This document shows positions 9,139-16,890 of a stretch of DNA of 64,000 nt, one piece after another (position 1 is the stretch's first letter; every line of letters starts with the position of its first letter). This DNA comes from JAPLKX01 sp035530195 (lineage in GTDB: Bacteria; Hydrogenedentota; Hydrogenedentia; Hydrogenedentales; SLHB01). The position numbers were made by a program, and so were the translations under genes. The notes under the pieces were generated by a model that was given only the letters and a program-made list of their open reading frames with translations, had not been told where the DNA came from and made no database searches. Where the stretch lies: contig DATKVG010000036.1 of NCBI GenBank assembly GCA_035530195.1, forward strand, positions 42,826 through 106,825, given 5' to 3'.

Positions 9139-9528
9139 CTATCCTTCTCCACGTCGACTTTTATCGCCCTCTCCCTGTGGGAGAGGGTTGGGGTGAGGGA
9201 GAAGGGTCACGGCGCTGGCGGGGAAGAGGGCGTCCCACACAGCCTGCAAGACCCCACTCGAGTTTGTCCGTACTTGGTGGTTCCAGAAGCGAAGCACATG
9301 AATGCCTTGCTCTTGCAGATATCGCGTTCGCTCTTCATCACGGCGGACCTGATCAGACTCCCCATGTTGTCCGCCATCGAGTTCGATGGCCAGCCGGGCC
9401 TCATGACAGTAAAAATCCAAGATGTATGGACCAACGGCGTGTTGTCTGCGAAACTTGGCGCCCCCCAGTTGGCGATTTCGGAGAAGTCGCCAAAGGAGTT
9501 TCTCCGCGTCCATGTCGTCATACCGCAT
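9139..9528 (-). CDS. DUF559 (Vsr/restriction-endonuclease-like) protein
   Basis: Encodes 129 aa. The core is typical of DUF559 single-domain nucleases: MDAEKLLWRLLRNRQLGG, KFRRQHAVGPYILDFYC, LAIELDGGQH (with the E-L-D metal-site pattern) and a terminal VLRFWNHQV. The open frame continues upstream with family-like residues (APRLLALCRSMRYDD) but reaches a stop before any standard start, so the N-terminus is short by about ten residues or a non-standard start is used. The gene is almost exactly bounded by an inverted pair of 34-bp repeats, and its last codons (HPNPLPQGEG) are encoded by the left repeat. Cellular role of DUF559 proteins is unknown. Confidence 0.75.
   Translation of the reverse strand: MRYDDMDAEKLLWRLLRNRQLGGAKFRRQHAVGPYILDFYCHEARLAIELDGGQHGESDQVRRDEERTRYLQEQGIHVLRFWNHQVRTNSSGVLQAVWDALFPASAVTLLPHPNPLPQGEGDKSRRGEG
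9167..9200 (+). repeat. Left 34-bp inverted repeat flanking the DUF559 gene
   Basis: Contains the hairpin CCCTCTCCCTGTGGGAGAGGG followed by TTGGGGTGAGGGA, pointing inward. It matches the reverse complement of 9582-9615 at 31 of 34 positions. Confidence 0.85.
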
Positions 9529-9581
9529 CGAACGGCACAGGGCCAGGAGTCTGGGGGCAAAGAGGTCTCTTGTTGACGCGT

Positions 9582-9615
9582 TCCCTCACCCTAACCCTCT
9601 CCCAACGGGAGAGGG
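9582..9615 (-). repeat. Right 34-bp inverted repeat flanking the DUF559 gene
   Basis: Inverted partner of 9167-9200, again a GC-rich hairpin with the GGGTGAGGGA tail pointing inward. Together they delimit a ~450-bp unit holding only the nuclease frame. Confidence 0.85.
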
Positions 9616-9721
9616 AAACCGCCTCCGGCAAGTGCGGCTTCCCCCTCCCTCTCGATTTCCTCTGTTTTTCCCATCAGTCTATCACCCTGTTTCGGCTAAG
9701 AGCCACACTCGGGAAATGGGG

Positions 9722-9800
9722 GACACGTCCTGCCGGTTGTTTCGCCGCTGTGTAACGTGATGGACGACCCCGCTATGAGCATGCGCGCTCGTCTGGGCAT
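9722..9800 (-). pseudogene. Fossil N-terminus of a REP-associated tyrosine (RAYT/IS200-like) transposase
   Basis: Read from 9800 downward, the minus strand gives MPRRARMLIAG, then after a one-base frameshift near 9768 VHHVTQRRNNRQDV. Both pieces match the start of RAYT transposases, which typically begin MPRRAR and continue with an HHVTQRG-N-RQ-VF segment. The frame then meets a stop and nothing downstream resembles the catalytic Tyr region, so only the first ~25 codons survive. RAYTs are associated with REP hairpins such as the one at 23981-24042. Confidence 0.65.
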
Positions 9801-9931
9801 GCCGGCAGAGTATCCCGCATCGAACAAAAACTCAAAAGACCGGTGGCTGTCCGGTTTGCTCCCCTCTATTTGGCCTCCTGCTTGCTCGTTATTTCCTGCA
9901 GAGCAGCACGGGCCGGCTTCGAACAAGCCGC

Positions 9932-9990
9932 GGCTTCGGAGGAATCGCGACATCGAAGTCGCCGACGTAGTTGGCGTGTCGGCCTACTGT
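9932..9990 (+). promoter_or_regulatory. Conserved 59-bp upstream element, copy R
   Basis: Plus-strand counterpart of 8948-9006, about 78% identical. It ends three bases before the -35 hexamer and 58 bp before the start of the GH42-like gene, the same placement as copy L relative to its gene. Confidence 0.5.
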
Positions 9991-9992
9991 GT

Positions 9993-10021
9993 TTCCACTG
10001 GCGCCGTTTTTTCTTTATACT
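9993..10021 (+). promoter_or_regulatory. Probable promoter of the GH42-like gene
   Basis: A good -10 (TATACT, 10016-10021) is preceded at 17 bp by a poor -35 (TTCCAC, 9993-9998). A weak -35 next to the conserved element would fit activator-dependent transcription. Confidence 0.45.
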
Positions 10022-10048
10022 CGGCGCACTAAACTGATTGGAGGTGTC

Positions 10049-12394
10049 ATGAAGGTTGCAATAACATTTGCGGCGGTTCTTCTTTTGATTGCGGGCGTTG
10101 CCGCGACCGCGGAAACGGTTGAATACGTTGCCGGCCAGGAGGGCGGGGTACTTTTGCTCATCGAAGACGCCGCCGCGCCGTATCAGTGGCAAGAACTCGA
10201 TGGGACTCGCGTCGTCGGCCATCCTGTCAACGCCGACTTTTTTCAGCGGTCCGGCCTCCGGTTCCGTGTAAACGCGCCGTTGCCTGAAGACACGGCCGAG
10301 GTCACGCTTGTCATCGAGTACCTCGATTCTTCCATCGGCCTGATCACCGTCCGGTATGATTCGGGGCGGGATCCCGACGGCCAGCATCCCGGCGAAAATC
10401 CCGCCTACACGGGCGCGGCCGCGCTTGCTGGTTACACGTGCCTGGGCACCGGCCGGCCGCGCACGGCCGTTTTCCAAATCGCCGGACCCACGTGGCGCCA
10501 CAGGCAAAAAGGCGAGACCGATTTCGTCATTGAAGGTGTCCGGGCGTTGCGGCGCGTCACGCTTGTGCCCGGCACCAACCCCGCCGCGGTCGAGGCGGCC
10601 ATTGCGCAGATTCCCACGAAGATCTCCCCGCGCGTCGTGCTCGAGCGGCCCATGCAACTCGTCACTACGGCCAGCGCCCGCATCGGTTACGCGGACGATC
10701 TGCCCGCCACGCTCGACCGGATGCGCGAACTCTGCCCGGTCGTCCGCGCGCTCGGGTTCAACGCGGTCGAGAGCTACGTAGCCTGGGGAAATGTCGAGAT
10801 GCAGAAAGGCCAATACGACTGGTGCTTCTACGACGGCGTCGCACAGTGCGCCAAACAACACGGCCTGCGCTGGTTCCCGCTGCTTATCGGCGGCTCGGCG
10901 TACGCCCTCCCCGATTGGTACCATGACAGCCCCGAAAACGCGGGGTTCGTCTGCCTCGAACACGGCAAACACAACAATATTCAATCGATCTTTTTCGACA
11001 ACCAGAACAAGTACGTCGAGGCGTTTCTCAAGGCATTTGGCGCGCATTATGTGCCCATGGACGTCTTGCTGGGCGTGCGGCTCGGGGCCAGCGGCAACTT
11101 CGGCGAGTCGCAGTATCCGGCCGGCGGCAACTGGGGGTTCAAAGGCGAGCGCGATCATATCCACATCGGCTGGTGGGCGGGCGACGCGCACGCCGTGGTC
11201 CGGTTCCGCGAGTTTCTCGAGTCGAAGTACGGCGATATCGCCGCGCTCAACGCCGCGTGGCAAACCAGCTACGCCACGTTTGAAGAAATACCCGTGTTCG
11301 TGCCGCAGTTCGCAGAGAACATGCGCCAGCGCAAAGATTTTGTCGACTGGTACATGGGCGCCATGAGTCAATGGTGCGGCCAGTTCGGCCGATGGACGCG
11401 CGCCGCGCTTCCCAACACGCCCGTCTACGAATCCAGCGGCGGCTGGGGGTTTGTCGAAAGCGGCACCGATTTCACGGACCAAACCATCAACATGGCCAAC
11501 ATCAAGGGCGGCATCCGGTGCACCAACGAAACCGACAGCTACGCCCAAAACTTCTACGCCACACGGATGCTTTCGTCCGCGGCACGCTTCTACGGCGTTT
11601 CGTTCGGTTCCGAGCCCGCGGGATACGGCAGCGGTCGCGGCATCGCCGCCAGGATCTACAACATCCTCGTCAACAACGGCCAGCACCTCTTCTTCTATGA
11701 AAGCAACCTGCTGTACAACGACCAAGGCACGGATCAGTGGCTCGATCTCGCCCCGCTACTCGACCAGCGCGCCGAACCCGTCATCGACGTCGCCGCCCTC
11801 TACCCCGACACCAAATCCAAGCTCGACGACGCGGTGTTCCGAAACCTTTACGCCTTCACGTTCAACGAGCGCGTCGCCGCGCTCCGCCCGCACCTCGATT
11901 TCGATTTCTGCTCCGAGCAGATGATCCTTGACGGCGCGCTTCCCCGCTACAAAGTCCTGGTGTTCCTCTGGAGCAACATTGTTGAAGCCGATCCACTCAA
12001 CCGGATCGACGCATGGGTCCGGGCCGGCGGAACAGTGATCTTCCCCTACTGGGGGGCCATGCCCCTCGCCACCGTCGAAGGCGACGTTACCGTGTATAAC
12101 CGTTGGCTCCGCGGCGAAACCGGCAACGGCAAAGTTATCTTCGATCGCGGCGACCGAGTGCCTACTCACCGTTACGCCGATTTCATCGCTAAACAACTCG
12201 ACGCCATGGATAACCTCGACCCCCAAACCCTCCAGATGCTCCGCGCACAAAAACCGCCCGAGGTCTACGTCAGCGCGCTGCAATCGGGGGTCTTTGCCGT
12301 TTTAAACTACAACGACGAGCCGGCGGAAGTCGTGATCCCGGACGTCGGCAGGGCGACAGTCAAACCGTACGGAATACAACTCATCAGCCGCTGA
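10049..12394 (+). CDS. Secreted GH42-like (beta-galactosidase-type) glycoside hydrolase
   Basis: Encodes 781 aa from ATG 10049, preceded by TTGGAGG. A signal peptide (MKVAITFAAVLLLIAGVAATA) is followed by a ~200-residue beta-rich domain, then a TIM-barrel region (LGFNAVESYVAWGNVEM, LRWFPLLIGGSAYALPDWY, GASGNFGES) and a third domain typical of GH42 trimerisation regions (LYPDTKSK, YKVLVFLWSN, AGGTVIFPYWG). Glu in GNFGES is the likely acid/base; the nucleophile is not certain. Substrate is probably a beta-galactoside or related glycan. It is divergent from the FG-GAP gene with a shared upstream element, and an EEP-family gene follows after 27 bp. Confidence 0.75.
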   Translation: MKVAITFAAVLLLIAGVAATAETVEYVAGQEGGVLLLIEDAAAPYQWQELDGTRVVGHPVNADFFQRSGLRFRVNAPLPEDTAEVTLVIEYLDSSIGLITVRYDSGRDPDGQHPGENPAYTGAAALAGYTCLGTGRPRTAVFQIAGPTWRHRQKGETDFVIEGVRALRRVTLVPGTNPAAVEAAIAQIPTKISPRVVLERPMQLVTTASARIGYADDLPATLDRMRELCPVVRALGFNAVESYVAWGNVEMQKGQYDWCFYDGVAQCAKQHGLRWFPLLIGGSAYALPDWYHDSPENAGFVCLEHGKHNNIQSIFFDNQNKYVEAFLKAFGAHYVPMDVLLGVRLGASGNFGESQYPAGGNWGFKGERDHIHIGWWAGDAHAVVRFREFLESKYGDIAALNAAWQTSYATFEEIPVFVPQFAENMRQRKDFVDWYMGAMSQWCGQFGRWTRAALPNTPVYESSGGWGFVESGTDFTDQTINMANIKGGIRCTNETDSYAQNFYATRMLSSAARFYGVSFGSEPAGYGSGRGIAARIYNILVNNGQHLFFYESNLLYNDQGTDQWLDLAPLLDQRAEPVIDVAALYPDTKSKLDDAVFRNLYAFTFNERVAALRPHLDFDFCSEQMILDGALPRYKVLVFLWSNIVEADPLNRIDAWVRAGGTVIFPYWGAMPLATVEGDVTVYNRWLRGETGNGKVIFDRGDRVPTHRYADFIAKQLDAMDNLDPQTLQMLRAQKPPEVYVSALQSGVFAVLNYNDEPAEVVIPDVGRATVKPYGIQLISR

Positions 12395-12421
12395 CACGCG
12401 GCTTGGAGGAAGGAGACGGCC

Positions 12422-13285
12422 ATGAGGCGCGCGGTGATGTGCATGATTGCATTTCTCGGAATCTGCCAGGACTCGTGTCATGCCGAGACTGAACTGTCCA
12501 TTCTGACGTGGAACATCCAGTTTCTGCCCGCCATGGCCGCGCTGTCCGACAGCCTGGACAAGATGCAGGCCGAACGGTTGCCGTGGATCATCGAGTTTCT
12601 CAACAACCAGGACTATGACGTGCTGTGCCTGCAGGAAGTGTTCGACCAGCAGCTCAGCCCGAAGCTGATAGAGGGTTTGAAATCCAAATACCCGCATGTG
12701 GTGATGCCGCAGTTCCATACCGAAGGCCGGCTCTTGAGCAATGGCGTGTTGTTCATGAGCCGCGTGCCGATCAAGTACGTCGCCCACGTCACGTTTACCG
12801 GTTTGGAAGACGAAGAGGTGGTGACGTCCAAAGGCTGTTGCCTGATCGAAGGCGAGAAAGACGGCGTCCGCTTCCAACTGGCCGGCACCCACTATCCCAC
12901 CGGAAAGCAGACCATCAAAGATCAGGCCACCCGCGACATCCACGACAACCTGTTGGCGCCAAACTCCTGCAAGGGCATCCCAGTATTTCTGGCGGGCGAT
13001 CTGAATACGGCCACAACGCAGCCGGAGTTCAAGAGCCTGCTGCAACTCCTTGGCCTGACAGAATTCCCCATCAATGACCCCCGGCCCTACAGCGCCGACA
13101 ACGACAACTCCTGGCGCCCAGGCAAGAAGGCCCAGCACATCGACCACGTCCTCCTGAATCCCAACGGCACCGCCAGCACCATCACGAGCCAGACAATCAA
13201 CCGGCCTCGCCGCGAACACAACGGCAAACCCATTGACCTCGCCGACCATTACGGCGTTGCGGCACGCGCAACAATTCAGAATTGA
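12422..13285 (+). CDS. Secreted endonuclease/exonuclease/phosphatase-family enzyme (sphingomyelinase-like)
   Basis: Encodes 287 aa with a strong GGAGGAAGGAG ribosome site. A signal peptide ends near CQDSCHA. All EEP-superfamily catalytic segments are present in order: LTWNIQFLP, LQEVFD (metal Glu), GTHYPTGKQ, AGDLNT, HIDHVLLNP and LADHYGV (catalytic His). The spacing resembles neutral sphingomyelinases/phosphodiesterases more than exonuclease III. It should cleave a phosphodiester outside the cytoplasm, whether lipid head group or nucleic acid cannot be told. It lies 27 bp after the GH42-like gene, so co-transcription is likely. Confidence 0.8.
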   Translation: MRRAVMCMIAFLGICQDSCHAETELSILTWNIQFLPAMAALSDSLDKMQAERLPWIIEFLNNQDYDVLCLQEVFDQQLSPKLIEGLKSKYPHVVMPQFHTEGRLLSNGVLFMSRVPIKYVAHVTFTGLEDEEVVTSKGCCLIEGEKDGVRFQLAGTHYPTGKQTIKDQATRDIHDNLLAPNSCKGIPVFLAGDLNTATTQPEFKSLLQLLGLTEFPINDPRPYSADNDNSWRPGKKAQHIDHVLLNPNGTASTITSQTINRPRREHNGKPIDLADHYGVAARATIQN

Positions 13286-13341
13286 CCTCCAAAACCCCGG
13301 CGTAATAAATCAGCCACCGCCGCTACTAATGGTTGTGAAAC

Positions 13342-13366
13342 TTGTGGTGCGGGCGTCCCGCCTGCA
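13342..13366 (+). repeat. 25-bp interspersed repeat (GTGGTGCGGGCGTCCCGCCTG family)
   Basis: One copy of a short GC-rich repeat with an internal GCGGGCGTCCCGC dyad, placed directly before the ribosome site of the sigma factor gene. Other copies are at 16715, 16765, 28162, 30143 and 31482. Confidence 0.85.
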
Positions 13367-13382
13367 AACAAGAGGAGTCCCA

Positions 13383-13901
13383 ATGGACCGGCAGGAAACC
13401 CTGTTCCGCCAGTGGGTGGACGAGCATAAGGGTTTGATGTACAAGATCTGCCGGCTCTATGCGGACAACGCGGAAGACCGCGAGGACCTGCTCCAGCAGA
13501 TCCTGTACCAGGTGTGGGTGTCGATCCCCTCGTTCAAAGAGCAGTCGCAAACGTCCACGTGGGTCTACAAGGTGGCGCTCAACACGGCGCTGACGTGGCG
13601 GCGCGGCCAGAACAAAAGGCCGCGCGCCGCCTCGCTCCTCTCGCTGTCCGAACTGCCCGCGGAAATCCCGGCCCCCGGATCGCCCGCCGCGGAAGACCGC
13701 GAACTGCTGCAGGCGGTGTATGCGTGCGTGTGCCAACTGCCCAAGATCGACTGCGCCCTCGCCCTGCTCTACCTCAACGGCCTCAAATATGAGGACATGG
13801 CGGAGATCCTCGGCATCTCCGCCGGAAACGTCGGTGTTCGCCTGAACCGGATCCGAAAAGTCCTCGCCGACATGATGAAGGAGTGGGAAAATGGACATTA
13901 A
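13383..13901 (+). CDS. ECF-family RNA polymerase sigma factor
   Basis: Encodes 172 aa from ATG 13383, just after AGAGGAG. Region 2 shows HKGLMYKICRLYADN, EDREDLLQQILYQVWV and STWVYKVALNTAL; region 4 shows LYLNGLKYEDMAEILGIS with helix-turn-helix residues GNVGVRLNRIRKVL. It would direct polymerase to a small alternative regulon. The next gene overlaps its end by 11 bp and encodes a membrane protein, probably its regulator. An interspersed repeat lies right upstream. Confidence 0.9.
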   Translation: MDRQETLFRQWVDEHKGLMYKICRLYADNAEDREDLLQQILYQVWVSIPSFKEQSQTSTWVYKVALNTALTWRRGQNKRPRAASLLSLSELPAEIPAPGSPAAEDRELLQAVYACVCQLPKIDCALALLYLNGLKYEDMAEILGISAGNVGVRLNRIRKVLADMMKEWENGH

Positions 13902-14508
13902 GGTCATCCTGAACGTGTGGCAGCGCGAAAACGATCGCATCACGTTCAGTGGCGATCCCGAAAAAACGATCAAACAAATTCGCCGCAAACAACGCGGGTT
14001 TTTCCACCTCCTGATTTTCAGCGATTTGATGGAGGCCGGCGTGGCCATCGTCCTCGCGCTTTTCTTTATCTTTGTTGTTGCCCGCAAGATGCCGGCGGTC
14101 CGTATTCTTGTGTACCTCGGCGCGGCTGTTCTCCTGTTGGTCGCGGCCTTTTTCATCGTCGACCGCTTCCGCCAGGAACGAAAATGGAAACAGCGCTCAC
14201 TCGCCGACGAAATAAACCACTATCTGCTCCGCGTAAACCGCCGCATTTACCTGCTCCGAAACGTCTTTTGGTGGTACCTGCTTCCGGGAATGATCGCCTG
14301 GCTGTCCGTCGTAGTGGCTGCCTTCATTTTCACCATCGAAGGCTGGAAACGGGACCCCTTGCGAATGGCGGCGGTGTTCGGCGGAACCGTCCTCCTGGGG
14401 ATTATCACCTTCATCCTCGTCTACCGCCTCAACCAGTTTGTCGTGAGAAAAGACCTTATCCCCCGCAAACAAGAACTCGAACAACTCCTCCACGACCTCA
14501 CTCAGTAG
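13891..14508 (+). CDS. Four-helix membrane protein, probable sigma factor partner
   Basis: Encodes 205 aa; the start overlaps the sigma gene by 11 bp and has GAAGGAG upstream. A ~35-residue basic cytoplasmic start (MDIKVILNVWQREN) is followed by two hydrophobic helices (~45-65, 70-88), a cytoplasmic stretch with basic residues (RFRQERKWKQR), and two more helices (~128-148, 160-180). There is no zinc-binding H-x3-C-x2-C motif, so it is not a standard anti-sigma factor. Translational coupling to the ECF gene suggests it controls it; this is inference. Confidence 0.75.
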   Translation: MDIKVILNVWQRENDRITFSGDPEKTIKQIRRKQRGFFHLLIFSDLMEAGVAIVLALFFIFVVARKMPAVRILVYLGAAVLLLVAAFFIVDRFRQERKWKQRSLADEINHYLLRVNRRIYLLRNVFWWYLLPGMIAWLSVVVAAFIFTIEGWKRDPLRMAAVFGGTVLLGIITFILVYRLNQFVVRKDLIPRKQELEQLLHDLTQ

Positions 14509-14555
14509 GCCCGCCGTTGTTGCACTTGACCTGTCCAATGCTAAAGCCACATGCG

Positions 14556-14584
14556 TTGAAGAGAAATACGTCGCGTGTTAGAAT
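14556..14584 (+). promoter_or_regulatory. Promoter abutting a start codon (possible leaderless transcript)
   Basis: TTGAAG (14556-14561), a 17-bp spacer and TAGAAT (14579-14584) end six bases before ATG 14591. Transcription would start at or next to the ATG, and no ribosome site is visible. Confidence 0.5.
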
Positions 14585-14590
14585 CCGGCA

Positions 14591-15820
14591 ATGTTTCACT
14601 CGGACGACGAGATCGTAACCTTTGGGCTTACTGCCGATGAGCAACGCCTGATTCTCGAAAAAGCCATCGCCGTCGATCCTTACCTTCGCGGCAAACTGCG
14701 GCTGGGCGTGCGCCGTGAAAAGCACGTGGAATTCACCTTGCCCTCAGACGAATTTGAAGACCTCCTCGATGCGCTTGCGTCTGAAGTCAACCATGCTTCG
14801 CCTCGCCAGGTGCGCCGCCAGTTCAGCCGCCTGTACGACCGCTTGAACAGGCTGGCCGGGCCGCCCCTTCCAAGCCTGGATCAAGTGGCCGAGGCATTTT
14901 CGCCCTTCCTGCCGCCAGAGCTTTGTGAAGGGATCAACCACCTGCTTCAAACACCCACTAAAAAGGGCCCCGAAGCAATCGCGGCAGAACTGGACAAGCT
15001 CGTTGAAAAAAGCGCGCACATGCCCCGGCCCGAGTTCAACAACCTGTCCATTGACCAGGTTAGCAGGCTGATTGACAGCGATTGGAAAAGCCCCGATAGT
15101 GTTATTCAATTAAACGAAGAGTTGCCGCTGGCGGATCTCGATAAGGCGGTGTTCTTCAACAACACGCGCCTGCTTCTTTCGGCTGTCGCGGATGAAGGGC
15201 GCGTTAAAAGCACGGACGCCGGAAATTTCAACCGGAAGTTTGTCGCGCACATATTGGATATTTTGCGGTTGCCGCAAATCTACGTCGACGTGATTCTGCC
15301 TCACTACAGCGCAATAAATGAAACCAACGTATGGCCCCTCCACGTCTTGCGGGTGGTGGCTGTCCAGGCAGGGCTGCTTAAACTTCAAAAAGGCTATTAC
15401 CAGGTTGCCGCCAAGGGAAAGAAACTGTTGAAAGAACCAAAGGCCGGCGAGTTGTTCGTATTATTATTCAGAACCTACCTCCGAAAATTCGAGCTGAGCT
15501 ATCTCGACCGGATGGTCGAACTTCCCGAGGTGCAGGACACGTTAGTCTACGCGCTGTACGTCATCAGCCTCCATACCCATGACTGGCAGGACTTCAAAGA
15601 GTTCTCGAAGCGCTTATTCCTCCCGGCAGTCGCAGACCAGATTCCCATCGCCCACTATGGCATCAGCTATGCCGAATTGATGGCGTCGAGCCGCATCCTA
15701 GGGCCGTTGGAAGGATTCGGCCTCATTGAACGCCAATACGAAGACAAGGGCGCTTATTCCGAATCCAAAACTATCCGAAAAACAGCCTTGTTCGACCGGT
15801 TCATTTCATTTCACTTGTAG
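14591..15820 (+). CDS. Hypothetical protein, winged-helix-like C-terminal half
   Basis: Encodes 409 aa. The N-terminal third is helical and charged (TADEQRLILEKAIAV, LLDALASEVNHAS). The C-terminal half contains VVAVQAGLLKLQKGYYQVAAKGKKLL, a pattern like winged-helix regions that follow plasmid pRiA4b ORF-3-type domains, and ends in LFDRFISFHL. I cannot name a function. It has its own promoter and apparently no leader. Base composition is slightly less GC-rich than its neighbours, a possible sign of transfer, but I did not measure it. Confidence 0.7.
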   Translation: MFHSDDEIVTFGLTADEQRLILEKAIAVDPYLRGKLRLGVRREKHVEFTLPSDEFEDLLDALASEVNHASPRQVRRQFSRLYDRLNRLAGPPLPSLDQVAEAFSPFLPPELCEGINHLLQTPTKKGPEAIAAELDKLVEKSAHMPRPEFNNLSIDQVSRLIDSDWKSPDSVIQLNEELPLADLDKAVFFNNTRLLLSAVADEGRVKSTDAGNFNRKFVAHILDILRLPQIYVDVILPHYSAINETNVWPLHVLRVVAVQAGLLKLQKGYYQVAAKGKKLLKEPKAGELFVLLFRTYLRKFELSYLDRMVELPEVQDTLVYALYVISLHTHDWQDFKEFSKRLFLPAVADQIPIAHYGISYAELMASSRILGPLEGFGLIERQYEDKGAYSESKTIRKTALFDRFISFHL

Positions 15821-15927
15821 AGCCCCTATATCCGCACCCAGCCCGCGTTCTCGTCCTCGATCGCCCGATCGTGTTCCTGTGGCGTGAACGCACCCAAAAC
15901 CAGCAAACCCACCGACGAGGTTGACCC

Positions 15928-16059
15928 GTGCAAGCCCGAAAACCAAAAAGAGAGCCCGCAAAACGCCCTGCCCCGCGCCGCCCCCGGCTACTCTCCGTCA
16001 ACGAGGTCGTCGACCGCATCCACGAACTCCTCCCCCAACTCGACGCGTTTGGCGGATAG
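15928..16059 (+). CDS. Possible small protein (43 aa), basic then amphipathic
   Basis: A GTG start with GAGG eight bases upstream opens a 43-codon frame directly after an in-frame stop. The product begins with a Lys/Arg/Pro-rich stretch (QARKPKREPAKRPAPRR) and continues as an amphipathic helix (SVNEVVDRIHELLPQLDAF). It ends eight bases before the stop of the convergent kinase-like gene. No homology is known to me; it could be a chance frame. Confidence 0.35.
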   Translation: MQARKPKREPAKRPAPRRPRLLSVNEVVDRIHELLPQLDAFGG

Positions 16060-16066
16060 CCGCCCC

Positions 16067-16654
16067 TTATAAGCCGGGCGCCCAGTACTTCTGGCAACTC
16101 TCCCCCGCCAGCCATCTCCTGAAACACTCCGCCACCGTCCCCGCAACCGCCTCAGGCTGCGCCCGCGACGTGTCCACCACCAAGTCATAGTTGTCCATGT
16201 TACTGAGATCCAGGTCGTACAACGCCGCAAACCGCTTCTCCTCGCTCGCCCTCCGGCTCTTTATGGCCTTGTATGCCTCGTCGAGCGAGCCGTACTTCTC
16301 GCTTTTCCGCTGCGTATCGCCCAGGATGCGTTCGATCCCGATCTTCTCATTCACCTGCAGGTAACACTTGAACGAATACGGGACAAAATGCCACGCCAGC
16401 CGCGAATCTATCACGCAACGGTCGTTCTTCTGGGCAAACTCCTGCATCAGCCCGTCAATCTCGTAGTCTATGGAAGGATCGGTCTCTGCCAGCCGGTTGA
16501 GTTCGAGGGTCGTCATGCCTTTCCGGGCCGCCAACGCCCGCTGGAGGTCGCCCGTCGAAAAGTACGGGACCCCCAGCAAGGCCGCAACCGCTTTCCCCAC
16601 CACACTCTTACCGCTTCCCAGCGAACCCGTTATCGTAACAATCTCTTTCCCCAT
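16067..16654 (-). CDS. Cytidylate-kinase-like P-loop kinase
   Basis: Encodes 195 aa. P-loop GSLGSGKS at residues 10-17, then a nucleotide-binding NMP region (VPYFSTGDLQRALAA), CVIDSRLAWHF in the position of the family's DGRD/GRW-type strand, and a LID-like basic segment (QRKSEKYGSLDEAYKAIKSRR). This pattern matches the cytidylate-kinase-like (AAA_18/Cytidylate_kin2) family rather than canonical Cmk, which is ~220 aa with a larger insert. It would phosphorylate a nucleoside monophosphate; the substrate is uncertain. It stands alone and convergent to the preceding genes. Confidence 0.75.
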   Translation of the reverse strand: MGKEIVTITGSLGSGKSVVGKAVAALLGVPYFSTGDLQRALAARKGMTTLELNRLAETDPSIDYEIDGLMQEFAQKNDRCVIDSRLAWHFVPYSFKCYLQVNEKIGIERILGDTQRKSEKYGSLDEAYKAIKSRRASEEKRFAALYDLDLSNMDNYDLVVDTSRAQPEAVAGTVAECFRRWLAGESCQKYWAPGL

Positions 16655-16890
16655 GCCAACGAATCCCCTCGCTTAAAACCCCCAAAGCCTACCACAACCG
16701 GTACCTATGCCCAAATTGTGGTGCGGGCGTCTCGCCTGCACGTTTTCAGTGCGCCCCAACATGAGCAGGCGAGACGCCCGCACCACAATAGTGAGCATGG
16801 CCGCGCCTGCCGCGTCATCGTTGACTTCTCCCCGGCGTTTAATCAGGAACACCCGCCGCCTGGCTGGGAGTATGGAACCCGGCGGCTGAA
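16655..16890. other. Intergenic region dominated by a repeat hairpin
   Basis: No gene is supported between the kinase-like gene and the ffh promoter. It contains two copies of the GTGGTGCGGGCGTCTCGCCTG repeat facing each other; the rest shows nothing recognisable. Confidence 0.6.
16715..16789. repeat. Perfect 25-bp inverted repeat of the interspersed repeat family
   Basis: Arms 16715-16739 and 16765-16789 are exact reverse complements with a 25-base loop. Each arm is one copy of the ATTGTGGTGCGGGCGTCTCGC family. The structure could act as a transcription barrier between the divergent flanking genes. Confidence 0.9.

Larger units (their letters stand above)
9616..10048. other. Intergenic accessory stretch between nuclease unit and GH42-like gene
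   Basis: About 430 bp without a supported intact gene. It holds the RAYT fossil (9722-9800), copy R of the conserved upstream element (9932-9990) and a promoter (9993-10021). The remainder (9616-9721, 9801-9931) shows no further structure I can support. Confidence 0.6.

Noticed and set aside
9866..11725. 619-codon open frame opposite the GH42-like gene
   Set aside because: No domain or ribosome site, and the plus strand has a convincing TIM-barrel enzyme with signal peptide.
15820..15945. Minus-strand frame ending GAFTPQEHDRAIEDENAGWVRI
   Set aside because: It faintly recalls a protein end but has no start, no ribosome site and no recognisable remainder; too weak to list as a relic.
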